From positions 434,001-498,000 of the forward strand of contig NZ_LN901324.1 of assembly GCF_001465875.1 (NCBI RefSeq): a DNA stretch of 64,000 nucleotides. Direction: 5' to 3'. Below the pieces are notes generated by a model. It was not told the origin of the DNA, did not search any database, and saw nothing but the letters and a program-made list of their open reading frames with translations. This document shows, piece after piece, positions 1-8,283 of the stretch (position 1 is the stretch's first letter; each line of letters begins with the position of its first letter). The stretch comes from Legionella saoudiensis (GTDB lineage: Bacteria > Pseudomonadota > Gammaproteobacteria > Legionellales > Legionellaceae). Made by a program: the position numbers and the translations under genes.

Positions 1-300
1 AAGAGCACTAATTTCCTTGAGAAATTTGCTAATCGCGACGCCAGTATTTTCTTTGGAATTAATACCTTTTATATCAGTACCCACTTTAAAATAACGCGCG
101 ATTTGCGAAACCCAAATGAAAAGGCGGCGCTCATCATCAAAAGAAGTGGTTTTTTGCAATGAGGCCTCATCAAAATATAGACTGTTGCCCGCATTGAAGG
201 AATAAATGTTGGGATTAACAATAAATTCATTATTTATTTTTGCAAGCGACGTGCTAACAGCTGAAGATTTAAAGACAGATTGGAAAAATTTGAAAAACAT
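1..300 (-). CDS. Hypothetical protein, N-terminal part (runs off left edge)
   Basis: An uninterrupted minus-strand frame of exactly 100 codons starts with ATG at 300 and leaves the window at base 1, so only the N-terminus is visible. The protein begins MFFKFFQSVFKSSAVSTSLA and continues with a mixed hydrophilic sequence containing SLYFDEASLQKTTSFDDERRL and FIWVSQIARYFKVG. No signal peptide, membrane segment or recognised motif is visible. It is divergent from rtcB, with about 100 bases of AT-rich DNA between the two starts. The clean frame through 300 bases supports a real gene; the function is unknown. Confidence 0.65.
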   Translation of the reverse strand, partial: MFFKFFQSVFKSSAVSTSLAKINNEFIVNPNIYSFNAGNSLYFDEASLQKTTSFDDERRLFIWVSQIARYFKVGTDIKGINSKENTGVAISKFLKEISAL

Positions 301-400
301 AAGCCGAATAATAAGCAATAAAAGTTCGCGCAATATACACTATTTATAAAAAATATTCACTTGAATGAGATAAAGAACTAAGTTTAAAACAGGAAAAATT

Positions 401-1603
401 ATGAAAATAATTACAACGCCTAATGTTCCTATAAAAGCCTGGACTGATGGAGTTTTATTTGATGAAGAAGCACAGAAACAGCTTAAAAACTTAGCTACTT
501 TACCCTTTGTTTATAAGCACTTAGCTGTCATGCCTGATGTTCATGTAGGGAAGGGCTCTACTATTGGCACCGTTATGGCTACGCGCAAGGCAATTATTCC
601 TGCGGCAGTTGGTGTGGACTTGGGGTGCGGCATGATGGCGGTTAGGACTAATTTAATGGCTCAGGATTTACCAGATAACCTGGGTTTATTACGAAGTAAA
701 ATTGAAGAAGCCATTCCTGTTGGTAGTAGTCCTAGACAAAAAATAGGACAATGGAATTCGATTCCAAATTATGTAATGCAGCAATGGAATCAATCACTAG
801 CTGATGCTTTTGATAAGCTCTGCGAGAAATATCCGCGTTTTGTTAAAACTAATAATATTAATCATTTAGGAACCCTAGGAGGTGGGAATCATTTCATTGA
901 AATTTGTTTGGATGAGCATCAAGCCGTTTGGTTTATGTTGCATAGTGGCTCAAGAGGTATTGGCAATGCGATTGGAACCCATTTTATTGAGTTGGCGAGA
1001 AAAGATATGCAACGACATGCGATTCATTTGCCGGATAAAGATTTAGCTTATTTCTCTGAAGGAAGTGCTTATTTTCATGATTATTGTCATGCTGTTGAAT
1101 GGGCACAGAATTTTGCGGCAGAAAACCGCCGCATTATGATGAGGCTGCTTATTGATACGGTAAGCAAGCAGTTAGGCCGTCCTATTGTTGCTGATGAATA
1201 TTCAGTGAATTGCCATCATAATTACGTTCAGCGTGAGCAGCATTTTGGACGAGAGGTTTGGGTTACTCGTAAAGGTGCTGTTTCGGCGCAAAAAGGGCAA
1301 ATGGGAATAATTCCCGGCTCAATGGGAGCTAAGTCCTTCATTGTACGGGGGCTGGGAAACCCTGAAAGCTTTCATAGTTGTAGTCATGGCGCTGGGCGTG
1401 TGATGTCACGCACTAAGGCAAAGCAATTAGTTAATTTAGAGGAACATCGACGAGCACTGGATCGCGTTGAGTGTAAAAAGGATGCCAGTACGTTGGATGA
1501 GACACCTAAGGCTTATAAGGATATTGATGCTGTTATGGCCGCCCAAAAAGATTTGGTTGAGATTGTTTATACTTTGAAGCAAATTCTATGTGTTAAAGGT
1601 TAA
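401..1603 (+). CDS. rtcB: RNA-splicing ligase RtcB
   Basis: RtcB joins RNA 2',3'-cyclic phosphate (or 3'-phosphate) ends to 5'-OH ends using GTP and Mn2+. At 400 residues it has the usual length. Family motifs are in order: DVHVGKGSTIG (46-56), GVDLGCGM with metal ligand Cys76, GGGNHF (160-165), HSGSRG (181-186) and SHGAGR (328-333), where His329 is the residue expected to be guanylylated. ATG at 401 is preceded by AGGA. There is no rtcA, rtcR or archease gene beside it, so it looks like a stand-alone RNA repair gene rather than the E. coli-type rtcBA operon. Its physiological RNA substrate cannot be inferred from the sequence. Confidence 0.95.
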   Translation: MKIITTPNVPIKAWTDGVLFDEEAQKQLKNLATLPFVYKHLAVMPDVHVGKGSTIGTVMATRKAIIPAAVGVDLGCGMMAVRTNLMAQDLPDNLGLLRSKIEEAIPVGSSPRQKIGQWNSIPNYVMQQWNQSLADAFDKLCEKYPRFVKTNNINHLGTLGGGNHFIEICLDEHQAVWFMLHSGSRGIGNAIGTHFIELARKDMQRHAIHLPDKDLAYFSEGSAYFHDYCHAVEWAQNFAAENRRIMMRLLIDTVSKQLGRPIVADEYSVNCHHNYVQREQHFGREVWVTRKGAVSAQKGQMGIIPGSMGAKSFIVRGLGNPESFHSCSHGAGRVMSRTKAKQLVNLEEHRRALDRVECKKDASTLDETPKAYKDIDAVMAAQKDLVEIVYTLKQILCVKG

Positions 1604-1659
1604 TATGGCTTTCCTATAGGGCATTATACTGCGCAGAAAAGCCAGGGATACATACATGT

Positions 1660-2304
1660 TTAGGTAAACTGGTATTTGATCGTAGCTAGCTCTTGGCTTG
1701 TAGGTTCAGGTAAATTGTGTATATTGTAATTGATTAGAAAAGCAATGCCATCTTCAACCTCTTTAAGCTGCTGACCTGCAATAAAACGCGCATCAACATA
1801 GATGCTATAAGCTGAAATCGCCGTAAGCGTAGCAAATATTCCCGTCATGGCCAAAGAGAAAAGCACAAGACTTGCAGGTCCTGCAGCGATGCTTGCAAAT
1901 AAAAGCGTAAGGCCTGCTTCTATTCCAGTAATGAATGTATTTAATACCATATTCAAACAACTAAGAAAAATATCTCTATCATTAGAGTCTGCTATTTCTT
2001 CTTGCAAGCGAAATAAATCATTATTTAATGTATTAATTTGGGTTCGACGAAGCGTTCTTCCTGCCAGTAGTGCTTCAAAGGCTTGTGTCACATGTTGGTT
2101 TAAGAGATAAATTGTTTCCTTTTCTCTTGCTAATGATCCTAACTGATGAATGCTTGCGGAAACCTTTTCGGCGTGCTTTTTTAACTTCCATAAATTTCGA
2201 TAATACTCTCCTTCCCAGGCTAATGTTGTTGGATGAAGAAGTTTTTGTTTAGCTTGTTCTACATATGAAGCTTTCTTAAAGAAGGACGAAAAATATATGG
2301 TCAT
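1660..2304 (-). CDS. Hypothetical two-helix membrane protein, effector-like
   Basis: A 214-residue protein of unrecognised family. The first ~110 residues are charged and predicted helical (for example LKKHAEKVSASIHQLGSLA), suggesting a coiled coil. They are followed by a long hydrophobic stretch at about 113-170 (FITGIEAGLTLLFASIAAG, then SLVLFSLAMTGIFATLTAIS) that can form two membrane helices, and a short polar tail ending in KYQFT. There is no signal peptide. The layout of soluble helical head plus central hairpin-like membrane anchor is common among Legionella Dot/Icm substrates, but that assignment is inference. It converges with rtcB. No convincing ribosome-binding site precedes the ATG. 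Confidence 0.6.
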   Translation of the reverse strand: MTIYFSSFFKKASYVEQAKQKLLHPTTLAWEGEYYRNLWKLKKHAEKVSASIHQLGSLAREKETIYLLNQHVTQAFEALLAGRTLRRTQINTLNNDLFRLQEEIADSNDRDIFLSCLNMVLNTFITGIEAGLTLLFASIAAGPASLVLFSLAMTGIFATLTAISAYSIYVDARFIAGQQLKEVEDGIAFLINYNIHNLPEPTSQELATIKYQFT

Positions 2305-2380
2305 GAATGCGCCATTTTCTGATCATTAAATGGCCAAATTATACAGGTTTTACATCTTTATTCAAGCGCCATGTCTTTCT

Positions 2381-3103
2381 TTAAATGGACCCCATCCTCT
2401 TATAAACAAAAAAAGGCAGGTTTTTAATGATTGCCATTATCGCTCGCCAGAAGGAAGGATAATAAATGAGTTGTTTCTTTTTGCCTAAAGCGTTCCAGCA
2501 AGCTTGAGCACAAGCTGCGGGTGGGCCTGCATAAAAGATTCCTGGACGTCCATAGGTTTGGCGCGTATCGATAAAGCCTAAGCGCGCAATAGTAATTTGT
2601 TGATTATTGCTCGCCGCTTGTTGCAAACCTTGCAGATACACTTCAATACATGCTTTTGTTGCCCCATAAAGGCTATTTTTAGCACGCCCACGGCAAGCCG
2701 CAACTGAGCTCAAATACAGTAAGTGATGTTGTGTTTGTGTTTTTTGCAGATAGGCATTGATACATAGGGCGGTTGCTTGAATATTTATCTGAATTAATTG
2801 CTGTATCGATTGCGGAGTTAAATGGTCGTTTTCTGTAAAATCACTATGAGCAATAAATAAATCCAACTCCTGTTCACTCTCATTTAAAATAAAAAGTAAG
2901 TCTTCAGGATTATTCATCATATCCACAATAAAAAACTCACAAGAAACCTGATAACGCAGTTGAATATCTTGGGCTATTAGCTGTAATTGTGCTGCTTGGC
3001 GGCCAATTAAACGCAAGCGATGGCCTGCCTGAGCGGCTATGTGGGCAAATTTCTCGGCAATAATCGATGTTGCTCCCAAAATAACCCAGGTTCTTTGTGT
3101 CAT
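2381..3103 (-). CDS. SDR-family reductase, DprE2-like
   Basis: A 240-residue short-chain dehydrogenase/reductase. The NAD(P)-binding Rossmann start is VILGATSIIAE (7-17); the catalytic set is Ser132/Ser133 with Tyr146 and Lys150 in the motif YGATK. It overlaps the upstream FAD oxidoreductase by 4 bases (stop/start ATGA), so the two are almost certainly translationally coupled. In mycobacteria DprE1 oxidises decaprenyl-phospho-ribose to the 2-keto sugar and DprE2 reduces it to the arabinose form; this pair has the same two activities side by side. The C-terminus carries a hydrophobic stretch (FWRAIMAIIKNLPFFVY) that may contact the membrane where a polyprenyl-linked substrate would lie. The substrate in this organism is not known. 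Confidence 0.8.
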   Translation of the reverse strand: MTQRTWVILGATSIIAEKFAHIAAQAGHRLRLIGRQAAQLQLIAQDIQLRYQVSCEFFIVDMMNNPEDLLFILNESEQELDLFIAHSDFTENDHLTPQSIQQLIQINIQATALCINAYLQKTQTQHHLLYLSSVAACRGRAKNSLYGATKACIEVYLQGLQQAASNNQQITIARLGFIDTRQTYGRPGIFYAGPPAACAQACWNALGKKKQLIYYPSFWRAIMAIIKNLPFFVYKRMGSI

Positions 3104-4392
3104 TTTATTATTCCTAAACGTCGAGCCAGATCCGAGCGTGCATAACAGCCATAATGCTTCAGTACAGAAGAAAATTCATTTTGTTTTTCATACATCGTTT
3201 GAAATTGCTCTGAATTAAGCAATTGATCTTTAGCTAGATAGACTCGCCCATCACATTCTGTAATCAATTGGTTCATAGCATTTACTGCCTTAATTGCACA
3301 GTCATTATGGATAAAATCAACTGCAAGCGTAAAACCAGGTTGGCAAAACGAAAGCAAGCCATACCCTGATTGAGTGAATAGCTTGAGCACAGCAAGGGTT
3401 GGTGTTGCTTTGTAATTTCTAATCAATTGTATTAGTTGCTCAAGTATTTCTGCTGCCCGCTCTTGGGAAAATACTGCTTGAAATTGCATTAAGCCTTTAG
3501 ATCCATAGAGACGATTCCAATGATTTAATTTATCGAGCGGATTATTAAATTGCAAAAGTTCAAGTTCCTCTTCTGTCTTTTGTTTTTTAAAGAATAGAGA
3601 ATTAAATAATTGCATATTCCATTGGGTAATGCAGTTAAAAGGAAGCTTAGGTACTGTAAATGTTCTGCTTTTGTTGCTAGCAAGAGGAGAGGGGCAATGA
3701 TCCGCTACAGAAAGCACAGAGCGGGGCGTTGTATGTAATAAGTCCATCCAGGCAACTTGATAATCATGTTCGCGGCTATAATTGATCATGGCTTCGGTTA
3801 AGGCGCTAAGCGAGGTAAATCGTTCACGTTTAATCTGGAGCTGGCGAGTTTTTTTTTGTAGCCTAATGGCGGCACGCATAATAATTCCAGTTAGCCCAAG
3901 ACCTGCAATTGTGGCGTAAAATAACTCTTGATTTTCCTCGGGGCTACAATGTATTCGTTTTGCTCCTAAGAGCAGGTCCAACCAAACAATATGATGACCA
4001 AAGCTACCCGCATGAGGATTATTTTTTCCATGAACATCATGGGCTATACTCCCAGCAACGGTGGCATGGATGGTTCCTGGGATTACTGGTGGAATAAATT
4101 CTGGATGAACTAAAAATAAATCCTTAATGGGTAAACCGCCCTGGCAGATGACAATGCCTGTTTTTACATCAAAACTGATTAAATGATTGAAACGTTGCGT
4201 ATCAACAATAAAGCCATCCGTATTGAAGCAGCTGTCGTTATAGCTTAATCCCGCTCCACGAGGAAGCATTGATTGACCTGAATGCTGGGCATTATATTCA
4301 ATTAACTCTTGCTCATTTTCCGGACGTAAGCATAAAGATTGGCTGAACATTGCATGGCTAAAGTTAGACAGTAGGGTCTTTTTACTGTGCAT
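3100..4392 (-). CDS. FAD-binding oxidoreductase, DprE1-like
   Basis: A 430-residue flavoprotein of the DprE1 / vanillyl-alcohol oxidase fold. The N-terminal FAD half contains LPRGAGLSYND (43-53), GTIHATVAGSIAHDVHGKNN (106-125) and HAGSFGHHI (127-135). The C-terminal substrate half has SFCQPGFTLAVDF (348-360) and GRVYLAKD (382-389). The lysine in the last motif matches the conserved active-site Lys418 of mycobacterial DprE1. The position equivalent to the benzothiazinone-reactive Cys387 appears to be Ala358. It is first in a two-gene unit with the SDR gene and is divergent from the flagellar block. The likely role is the oxidation step of a polyprenyl-phosphate pentose epimerisation; a relative with another sugar substrate is possible. 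Confidence 0.82.
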   Translation of the reverse strand: MHSKKTLLSNFSHAMFSQSLCLRPENEQELIEYNAQHSGQSMLPRGAGLSYNDSCFNTDGFIVDTQRFNHLISFDVKTGIVICQGGLPIKDLFLVHPEFIPPVIPGTIHATVAGSIAHDVHGKNNPHAGSFGHHIVWLDLLLGAKRIHCSPEENQELFYATIAGLGLTGIIMRAAIRLQKKTRQLQIKRERFTSLSALTEAMINYSREHDYQVAWMDLLHTTPRSVLSVADHCPSPLASNKSRTFTVPKLPFNCITQWNMQLFNSLFFKKQKTEEELELLQFNNPLDKLNHWNRLYGSKGLMQFQAVFSQERAAEILEQLIQLIRNYKATPTLAVLKLFTQSGYGLLSFCQPGFTLAVDFIHNDCAIKAVNAMNQLITECDGRVYLAKDQLLNSEQFQTMYEKQNEFSSVLKHYGCYARSDLARRLGIIK

Positions 4393-4690
4393 GTACCATT
4401 GCCTATATGATTAGTGATGAAGTAAAACTATAACGATTTAGATAATAATTGGAAAGAAATTCTTGGCTATATTTGGGTTGTAAATACAAATAGTTCGTTT
4501 TCATTACAGTTAGTTCTCTAGTCAAAATCTTATTTTTGTTAACTCATTGACGAAGCCCTCTTTTTTATGTCAAATTGCTGAGTCTAAATGGATCAGCTGT
4601 TTGATTTTTAATAATATTTTAAAGTATGCAATTTGCATAGAAAAGAAAAAAAACAGTATTAAATTTTAGTATTTTTAGTATGGACCGCTT
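4393..4690. other. Divergent intergenic region, dprE1-like gene / fliM
   Basis: 298 bases of AT-rich DNA between two divergent starts, so it must hold the promoters of the minus-strand oxidoreductase pair and of the flagellar block. By eye there is no good -24/-12 sigma-54 site (TGG-N10-GC spacing); a weak resemblance near 4590 (TGGATCAGCTGTTTGA) misses the GC. Long A/T runs precede fliM. No hairpin with a T-run was seen. Confidence 0.5.
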
Positions 4691-5767
4691 ATGGCTGAGA
4701 AAAATGTTTTATCGCAAGAAGAAATAGATGCTCTTCTAAAGTCAGTTGATGAGTCTTCTGAGGAAGAAACGCAAAATGCTGAGTTTCAAGAAACAGCCAA
4801 AAAGAAATCTTCCCGCAAAAAAAGTGCTGCTACTAAGAGCGAACTAGATGAGGTAGCAGAAGAGTCTGCTGAGCCTATTATTACCTTTGAAGAGAGTGAG
4901 GTAAAAACACTCAATTTTTCCAACCAAGAACGAATTATAAAAGGTAAATTACCTGTTCTTGAGCGAATTTATGACCGCGCAGTGCGTTCATTTGCCGCGG
5001 ATATTTATCAGTTAACTGCTAAAGACTTCGAGATAACCCAGGATCAATTGCAGATTGTAAAAAATCGTGATTTTATGGAGAGTCTTCCCAACCCCAGTTT
5101 GATGCATGTTTATAAATTCAAGCCCTTACGTGGCAAAGGTATTATCATGTTTGATAGTACCTTTGTTTATGATTTAGTAGATTATTATTTTGGTGGTAGC
5201 TCTCAGTTCTTTGCCCAAAAAGATCGTACCGATTTTACTGCAACTGAATTACGGGTGATGGATGCCGTTTCTAAAAAACTAGTTGCTGATTTAATGTCGG
5301 CTTGGAAACCAATTATCCAATTAGACATTACCAAATTTAATGATGAAACCAACCCTCAACTTGTAAACATCGCCGAACCTGAAGAAACGTTATTGGTGGT
5401 TCGTTTTACTTTAGATTTTGGTAAAGAAACAGGAGATTTTTATTTCGTTCTACCTTATTCAATGGTTGAGCCTATTAAAGAGCAATTAGAGTTAGGTGCT
5501 GCTCGTCCAGAGGATGAAATTGATCCCAATTGGGTCAAATCCTTAAAAGAGGAGTTAATGGATGTCGAATTAGTTATTAGCTCGGCGATGGCGCATGCAA
5601 AAACCACTTTAGGTGGGGTAATGGCTTGGCAAGTAGGGGATTTTATACCAGTAGAAATGAAAGAAATTGTTACTCTGGATATTGAAGGGACACCAGGTTT
5701 TACAGCAACTCAGGGTACTGCAGGTGATAAACGCGCTGTAAAGATAATCAAGCATATTAGTTATTAG
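4691..5767 (+). CDS. fliM: Flagellar motor switch protein FliM
   Basis: FliM links the C-ring to the MS ring and binds CheY-P in chemotactic bacteria. At 358 residues it is a little longer than usual because of an acidic, Lys/Ser/Ala-rich linker (about 18-65) after the conserved N-terminal peptide LSQEEIDALL. The central FliM domain includes ERIYDRAVRSFA and the YYFGGSSQFF motif; the C-terminal SPOA domain carries the hydrophobic patch seen in FliM/FliN. It opens the block, 9 bases before fliN. No fliL precedes it. Since no chemotaxis gene is seen here, the retained N-terminal peptide may instead serve FlhG or another binder; that is inference. Confidence 0.95.
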   Translation: MAEKNVLSQEEIDALLKSVDESSEEETQNAEFQETAKKKSSRKKSAATKSELDEVAEESAEPIITFEESEVKTLNFSNQERIIKGKLPVLERIYDRAVRSFAADIYQLTAKDFEITQDQLQIVKNRDFMESLPNPSLMHVYKFKPLRGKGIIMFDSTFVYDLVDYYFGGSSQFFAQKDRTDFTATELRVMDAVSKKLVADLMSAWKPIIQLDITKFNDETNPQLVNIAEPEETLLVVRFTLDFGKETGDFYFVLPYSMVEPIKEQLELGAARPEDEIDPNWVKSLKEELMDVELVISSAMAHAKTTLGGVMAWQVGDFIPVEMKEIVTLDIEGTPGFTATQGTAGDKRAVKIIKHISY

Positions 5768-5776
5768 GGGATTAAG

Positions 5777-6097
5777 ATGGCCGATTCAGCAATGGACCAA
5801 CCAAAACAAATAAGTGCAACACCTCATGAGACTGACGAAGAAAAAATGGCCTTAATTTCGGACATACCGGTTTCCGTAACGGTGGAAATTGGTCGTACTA
5901 AAATGACCATTCGTAATTTGCTGCAATTAAACCAGGGAGGGATTGTGCCTCTTGACCGTTTAGCAGGAGACCCACTTGATGTATTAGTTAATGGCACCTT
6001 GGTGGCGCATGGGGAAGTTGTTGTGGTTAACGATAAATTTGGAGTTCGACTAACAGACATCGTGAGTAAGGCTGAGCGGATAAGACGATTAAGATGA
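5777..6097 (+). CDS. fliN: Flagellar motor switch protein FliN
   Basis: 106 residues, typical of a short FliN. A variable charged N-terminus (to about 27) is followed by one SPOA domain: ISDIPVSVTVEIGRTKMTIR, then LLQLNQGGIVPLDRLAGDPLDVLVNGTL with the signature G-x-V-x-L-D and VNG, and KFGVRLTDIV. FliN forms the lower C-ring with FliM and docks the FliH-FliI export ATPase. Its stop overlaps the start of fliO (ATGA), as expected for co-translated switch and export genes. Confidence 0.95.
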   Translation: MADSAMDQPKQISATPHETDEEKMALISDIPVSVTVEIGRTKMTIRNLLQLNQGGIVPLDRLAGDPLDVLVNGTLVAHGEVVVVNDKFGVRLTDIVSKAERIRRLR

Positions 6098-6432
6098 TTC
6101 AGCATGCAATTACTCAGAGCGAGCTCATGCGCATTGTGCTGGGCTTGTTTTCTGTTCTGTTCGTAATCATGGTTTTATCTTGGGTGGTAAAGCGATTGCA
6201 AGGAGCACACTTAGGCTCGTCTAAGGGATTTCAGTCTGTTGCCAGTATGATTCTAGGGCCTAAGGAAAAGATCATGTTGTTGAAAGTTGGTACACGATAT
6301 TTATTACTGGGTTTTGGTTCCGGTCACATCACACTTCTGTATGATTTTGGCGAAGAGTTACCTCCAGGTTTTGATGCACCAAATAAACCTTCATTTGCGG
6401 AGCTGCTTAAATCAGCGGTAGTGAAATCATAA
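6094..6432 (+). CDS. fliO: Flagellar biosynthetic protein FliO
   Basis: A 112-residue single-pass membrane protein. One hydrophobic helix at about 10-30 (LMRIVLGLFSVLFVIMVLSWVV) is followed by a cytoplasmic domain with the FliO pattern VASMILGPKEKIMLLKVGTRYLLLG. FliO helps assemble the FliP ring of the export gate. Both position (between fliN and fliP) and domain layout support the call, although sequence conservation of FliO is always low. It starts within the stop of fliN and ends one base before fliP. Confidence 0.9.
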   Translation: MIQHAITQSELMRIVLGLFSVLFVIMVLSWVVKRLQGAHLGSSKGFQSVASMILGPKEKIMLLKVGTRYLLLGFGSGHITLLYDFGEELPPGFDAPNKPSFAELLKSAVVKS

Positions 6433-6433
6433 G

Positions 6434-7183
6434 ATGAAAATAAAAAGTTATATATTATTGATTGCCTTATTAAGTGTTTTACCTTTTGTAGCACAAGCAG
6501 CAAATTCTTTATCTTTGCCTGCAATGACCGTTCAACCGGGTTCTCATGGCGGTGAATCATATAGCGTTAATTTGCAAATCCTAATCTTTATGGCCCTGCT
6601 AACGGTCTTACCTGGATTATTGATGGCAATGACTGCATTTACCCGAATTATTATTGTCTTGTCCATTTTACGCCAGGCAATTGGCTTAGCTCAGGCACCC
6701 ACAAATCAAGTATTAATCGGTATTGCTTTATTTATGACTTATTTTGTGATGGCACCTACATTTAATAAAATTAATGAAACTGCAATCCAACCCTATTTAG
6801 CAGAAACCATGGAGTTTCCTCAGGCCATGGCAAATGCGCAAGTGCCATTGCGCCAATTTATGCTCAATCAAACGCGTAAAAACGATTTAGCTTTATTTGA
6901 AAAATTTGCTAATAAAGAACCTGCTTCATTAGATGATTTATCAATGGGGGTCATTATTCCAGCCTTTATTACCAGCGAGTTAAAAACAGCCTTTCAAATT
7001 GGATTTATTTTATTTTTACCTTTTTTAATTATTGATTTGGTTGTATCAAGCGTATTGATTGCTATGGGGATGATGATGTTATCGCCTTTGATTATTTCAC
7101 TACCATTTAAAATTATGTTGTTTGTAATGGTGGATGGGTGGACATTAATCCTTGGTTCTTTGGCATCAAGTTTTGCCGTATAA
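6434..7183 (+). CDS. fliP: Flagellar type III export gate protein FliP
   Basis: 249 residues. The N-terminal 22 residues form a cleavable-type signal sequence ending in AQA, as known for FliP. Then come the conserved LPGLLMAMTAFTRIIIVLSI helix, the QAPTNQVLIGIALFMTYFVM segment, and the C-terminal helices with the FliP signature around MGMMMLSPLIISLPFKIMLF and VDGWTLILGSL. FliP is the main pore subunit (five copies) of the FliPQR complex. It is followed by a 52-base gap before fliQ, which carries a GGGAGAG ribosome-binding site. Confidence 0.97.
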   Translation: MKIKSYILLIALLSVLPFVAQAANSLSLPAMTVQPGSHGGESYSVNLQILIFMALLTVLPGLLMAMTAFTRIIIVLSILRQAIGLAQAPTNQVLIGIALFMTYFVMAPTFNKINETAIQPYLAETMEFPQAMANAQVPLRQFMLNQTRKNDLALFEKFANKEPASLDDLSMGVIIPAFITSELKTAFQIGFILFLPFLIIDLVVSSVLIAMGMMMLSPLIISLPFKIMLFVMVDGWTLILGSLASSFAV

Positions 7184-7235
7184 CTGTATTTCGCGGCGCT
7201 TAGGATATTTTTATGTATTTTTACAGGGAGAGTAG

Positions 7236-7505
7236 ATGACTCCACAGTCAGTTGTATCGATATTTAGTGAAGGTGTTTACATCATGCTGCTGTTGATTAC
7301 CGTATTAGTGGTGCCAGGGATGCTCATTGGCTTAATTGTGTCTATGTTTCAAGCTGCCACACAAATTAATGAATCAAGTATCAGCTTTATTCCTAAATTA
7401 TTTGCCACTTTTTTAGTGATGGTATTTGCTGGGCCATGGCTATTAAAAACTATGGTCAACTACACGAATTCTTTGATCAGTAATATTCCTTATTTGATAG
7501 GTTAA
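7236..7505 (+). CDS. fliQ: Flagellar type III export gate protein FliQ
   Basis: 89 residues with two membrane helices (about 14-40 and 55-77), the standard FliQ size and layout. Conserved features are the start MTPQSVVSIFSEGVYIMLLL, the short loop FQAATQINESSISFIPKL, and MVFAGPWLLKTMV. FliQ packs around the FliP-FliR core of the export gate. It lies between fliP and fliR, seven bases before fliR. Confidence 0.96.
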   Translation: MTPQSVVSIFSEGVYIMLLLITVLVVPGMLIGLIVSMFQAATQINESSISFIPKLFATFLVMVFAGPWLLKTMVNYTNSLISNIPYLIG

Positions 7506-7512
7506 TGCGGCA

Positions 7513-8283
7513 ATGAATATTGATTACCCAACATTAATACGTTACGTAAGCCAAGTTGTCTGGCCATTTGCGCGTGTTGGCGGGTTATTGCTTGCTGTGC
7601 CAGTCTTTTCTTCGATACTCATACCAACTCGAGTGAAGATTATTTTTCTTTTTGTTTTAAGCTGGATTTGTTCTGCCTTAGTGCCGCCGGAGCTTAGCTT
7701 TCTTAATTTTAATGCGGCTTATCCTTTTTATATCGCTCAGGAATTGTTATTAGGCATGCTCATGGGCTTTGTGTTGCAACTGTCTTTCCAAGTATTTATT
7801 TTAGGTGGGCAAATTATTTCCATGCAAACAGGGATGGGGTTTGCGGTGATGGTTGATCCTGCTAGTAAGGCAAGCGTTCCCTTAGTGGGGCAGCTTTATT
7901 TAATGATGATGACCTTAATTTTTTTAGCTTTGAATGGCCATTTACTAATCGTTGAAACACTAATGGATAGTTTTAGAACGATGCCTATAGGCAAGACCTC
8001 GGTAAGTTCTACTATGCTATGGAATGTTATTACTTTTTCAGGATGGATGTTTAAAAAAGCGTTGCTAATTTCTATTCCTGCTTTATTGTCTTTACTCATC
8101 GTTAGTTTATCATTTGGGGTTATGGCACGCGCCGCGCCTCAGTTGAATATTTTCTCTTTAGGTTTTCCTATTACTTTAGTAATGGGGGTTGTAGTAATTA
8201 AAATTGGTTTGCCCAATGTGGCAGCTCAGATGACAGATATTATTGATGATGGAATACGCTTTGTAGTAGGGATGTTACGTTAA
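7513..8283 (+). CDS. fliR: Flagellar type III export gate protein FliR
   Basis: 256 residues with about six hydrophobic helices. Family features include VWPFARVGGLLLAVPVFSS near the N-terminus, the LLLGMLMGFVLQLSFQVFIL helix, GGQIISMQTGMGFAVMVDP, and a C-terminal MARAAPQLNIFSLGFPITL stretch. FliR closes the helical FliP-FliQ-FliR gate and contacts FlhB. The stop overlaps the flhB start by one base. Confidence 0.96.
   Translation: MNIDYPTLIRYVSQVVWPFARVGGLLLAVPVFSSILIPTRVKIIFLFVLSWICSALVPPELSFLNFNAAYPFYIAQELLLGMLMGFVLQLSFQVFILGGQIISMQTGMGFAVMVDPASKASVPLVGQLYLMMMTLIFLALNGHLLIVETLMDSFRTMPIGKTSVSSTMLWNVITFSGWMFKKALLISIPALLSLLIVSLSFGVMARAAPQLNIFSLGFPITLVMGVVVIKIGLPNVAAQMTDIIDDGIRFVVGMLR

Noticed and set aside
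4585-4605. Possible sigma-54 promoter before fliM
   Set aside because: The GC of the -12 element is missing at the right distance from GG.
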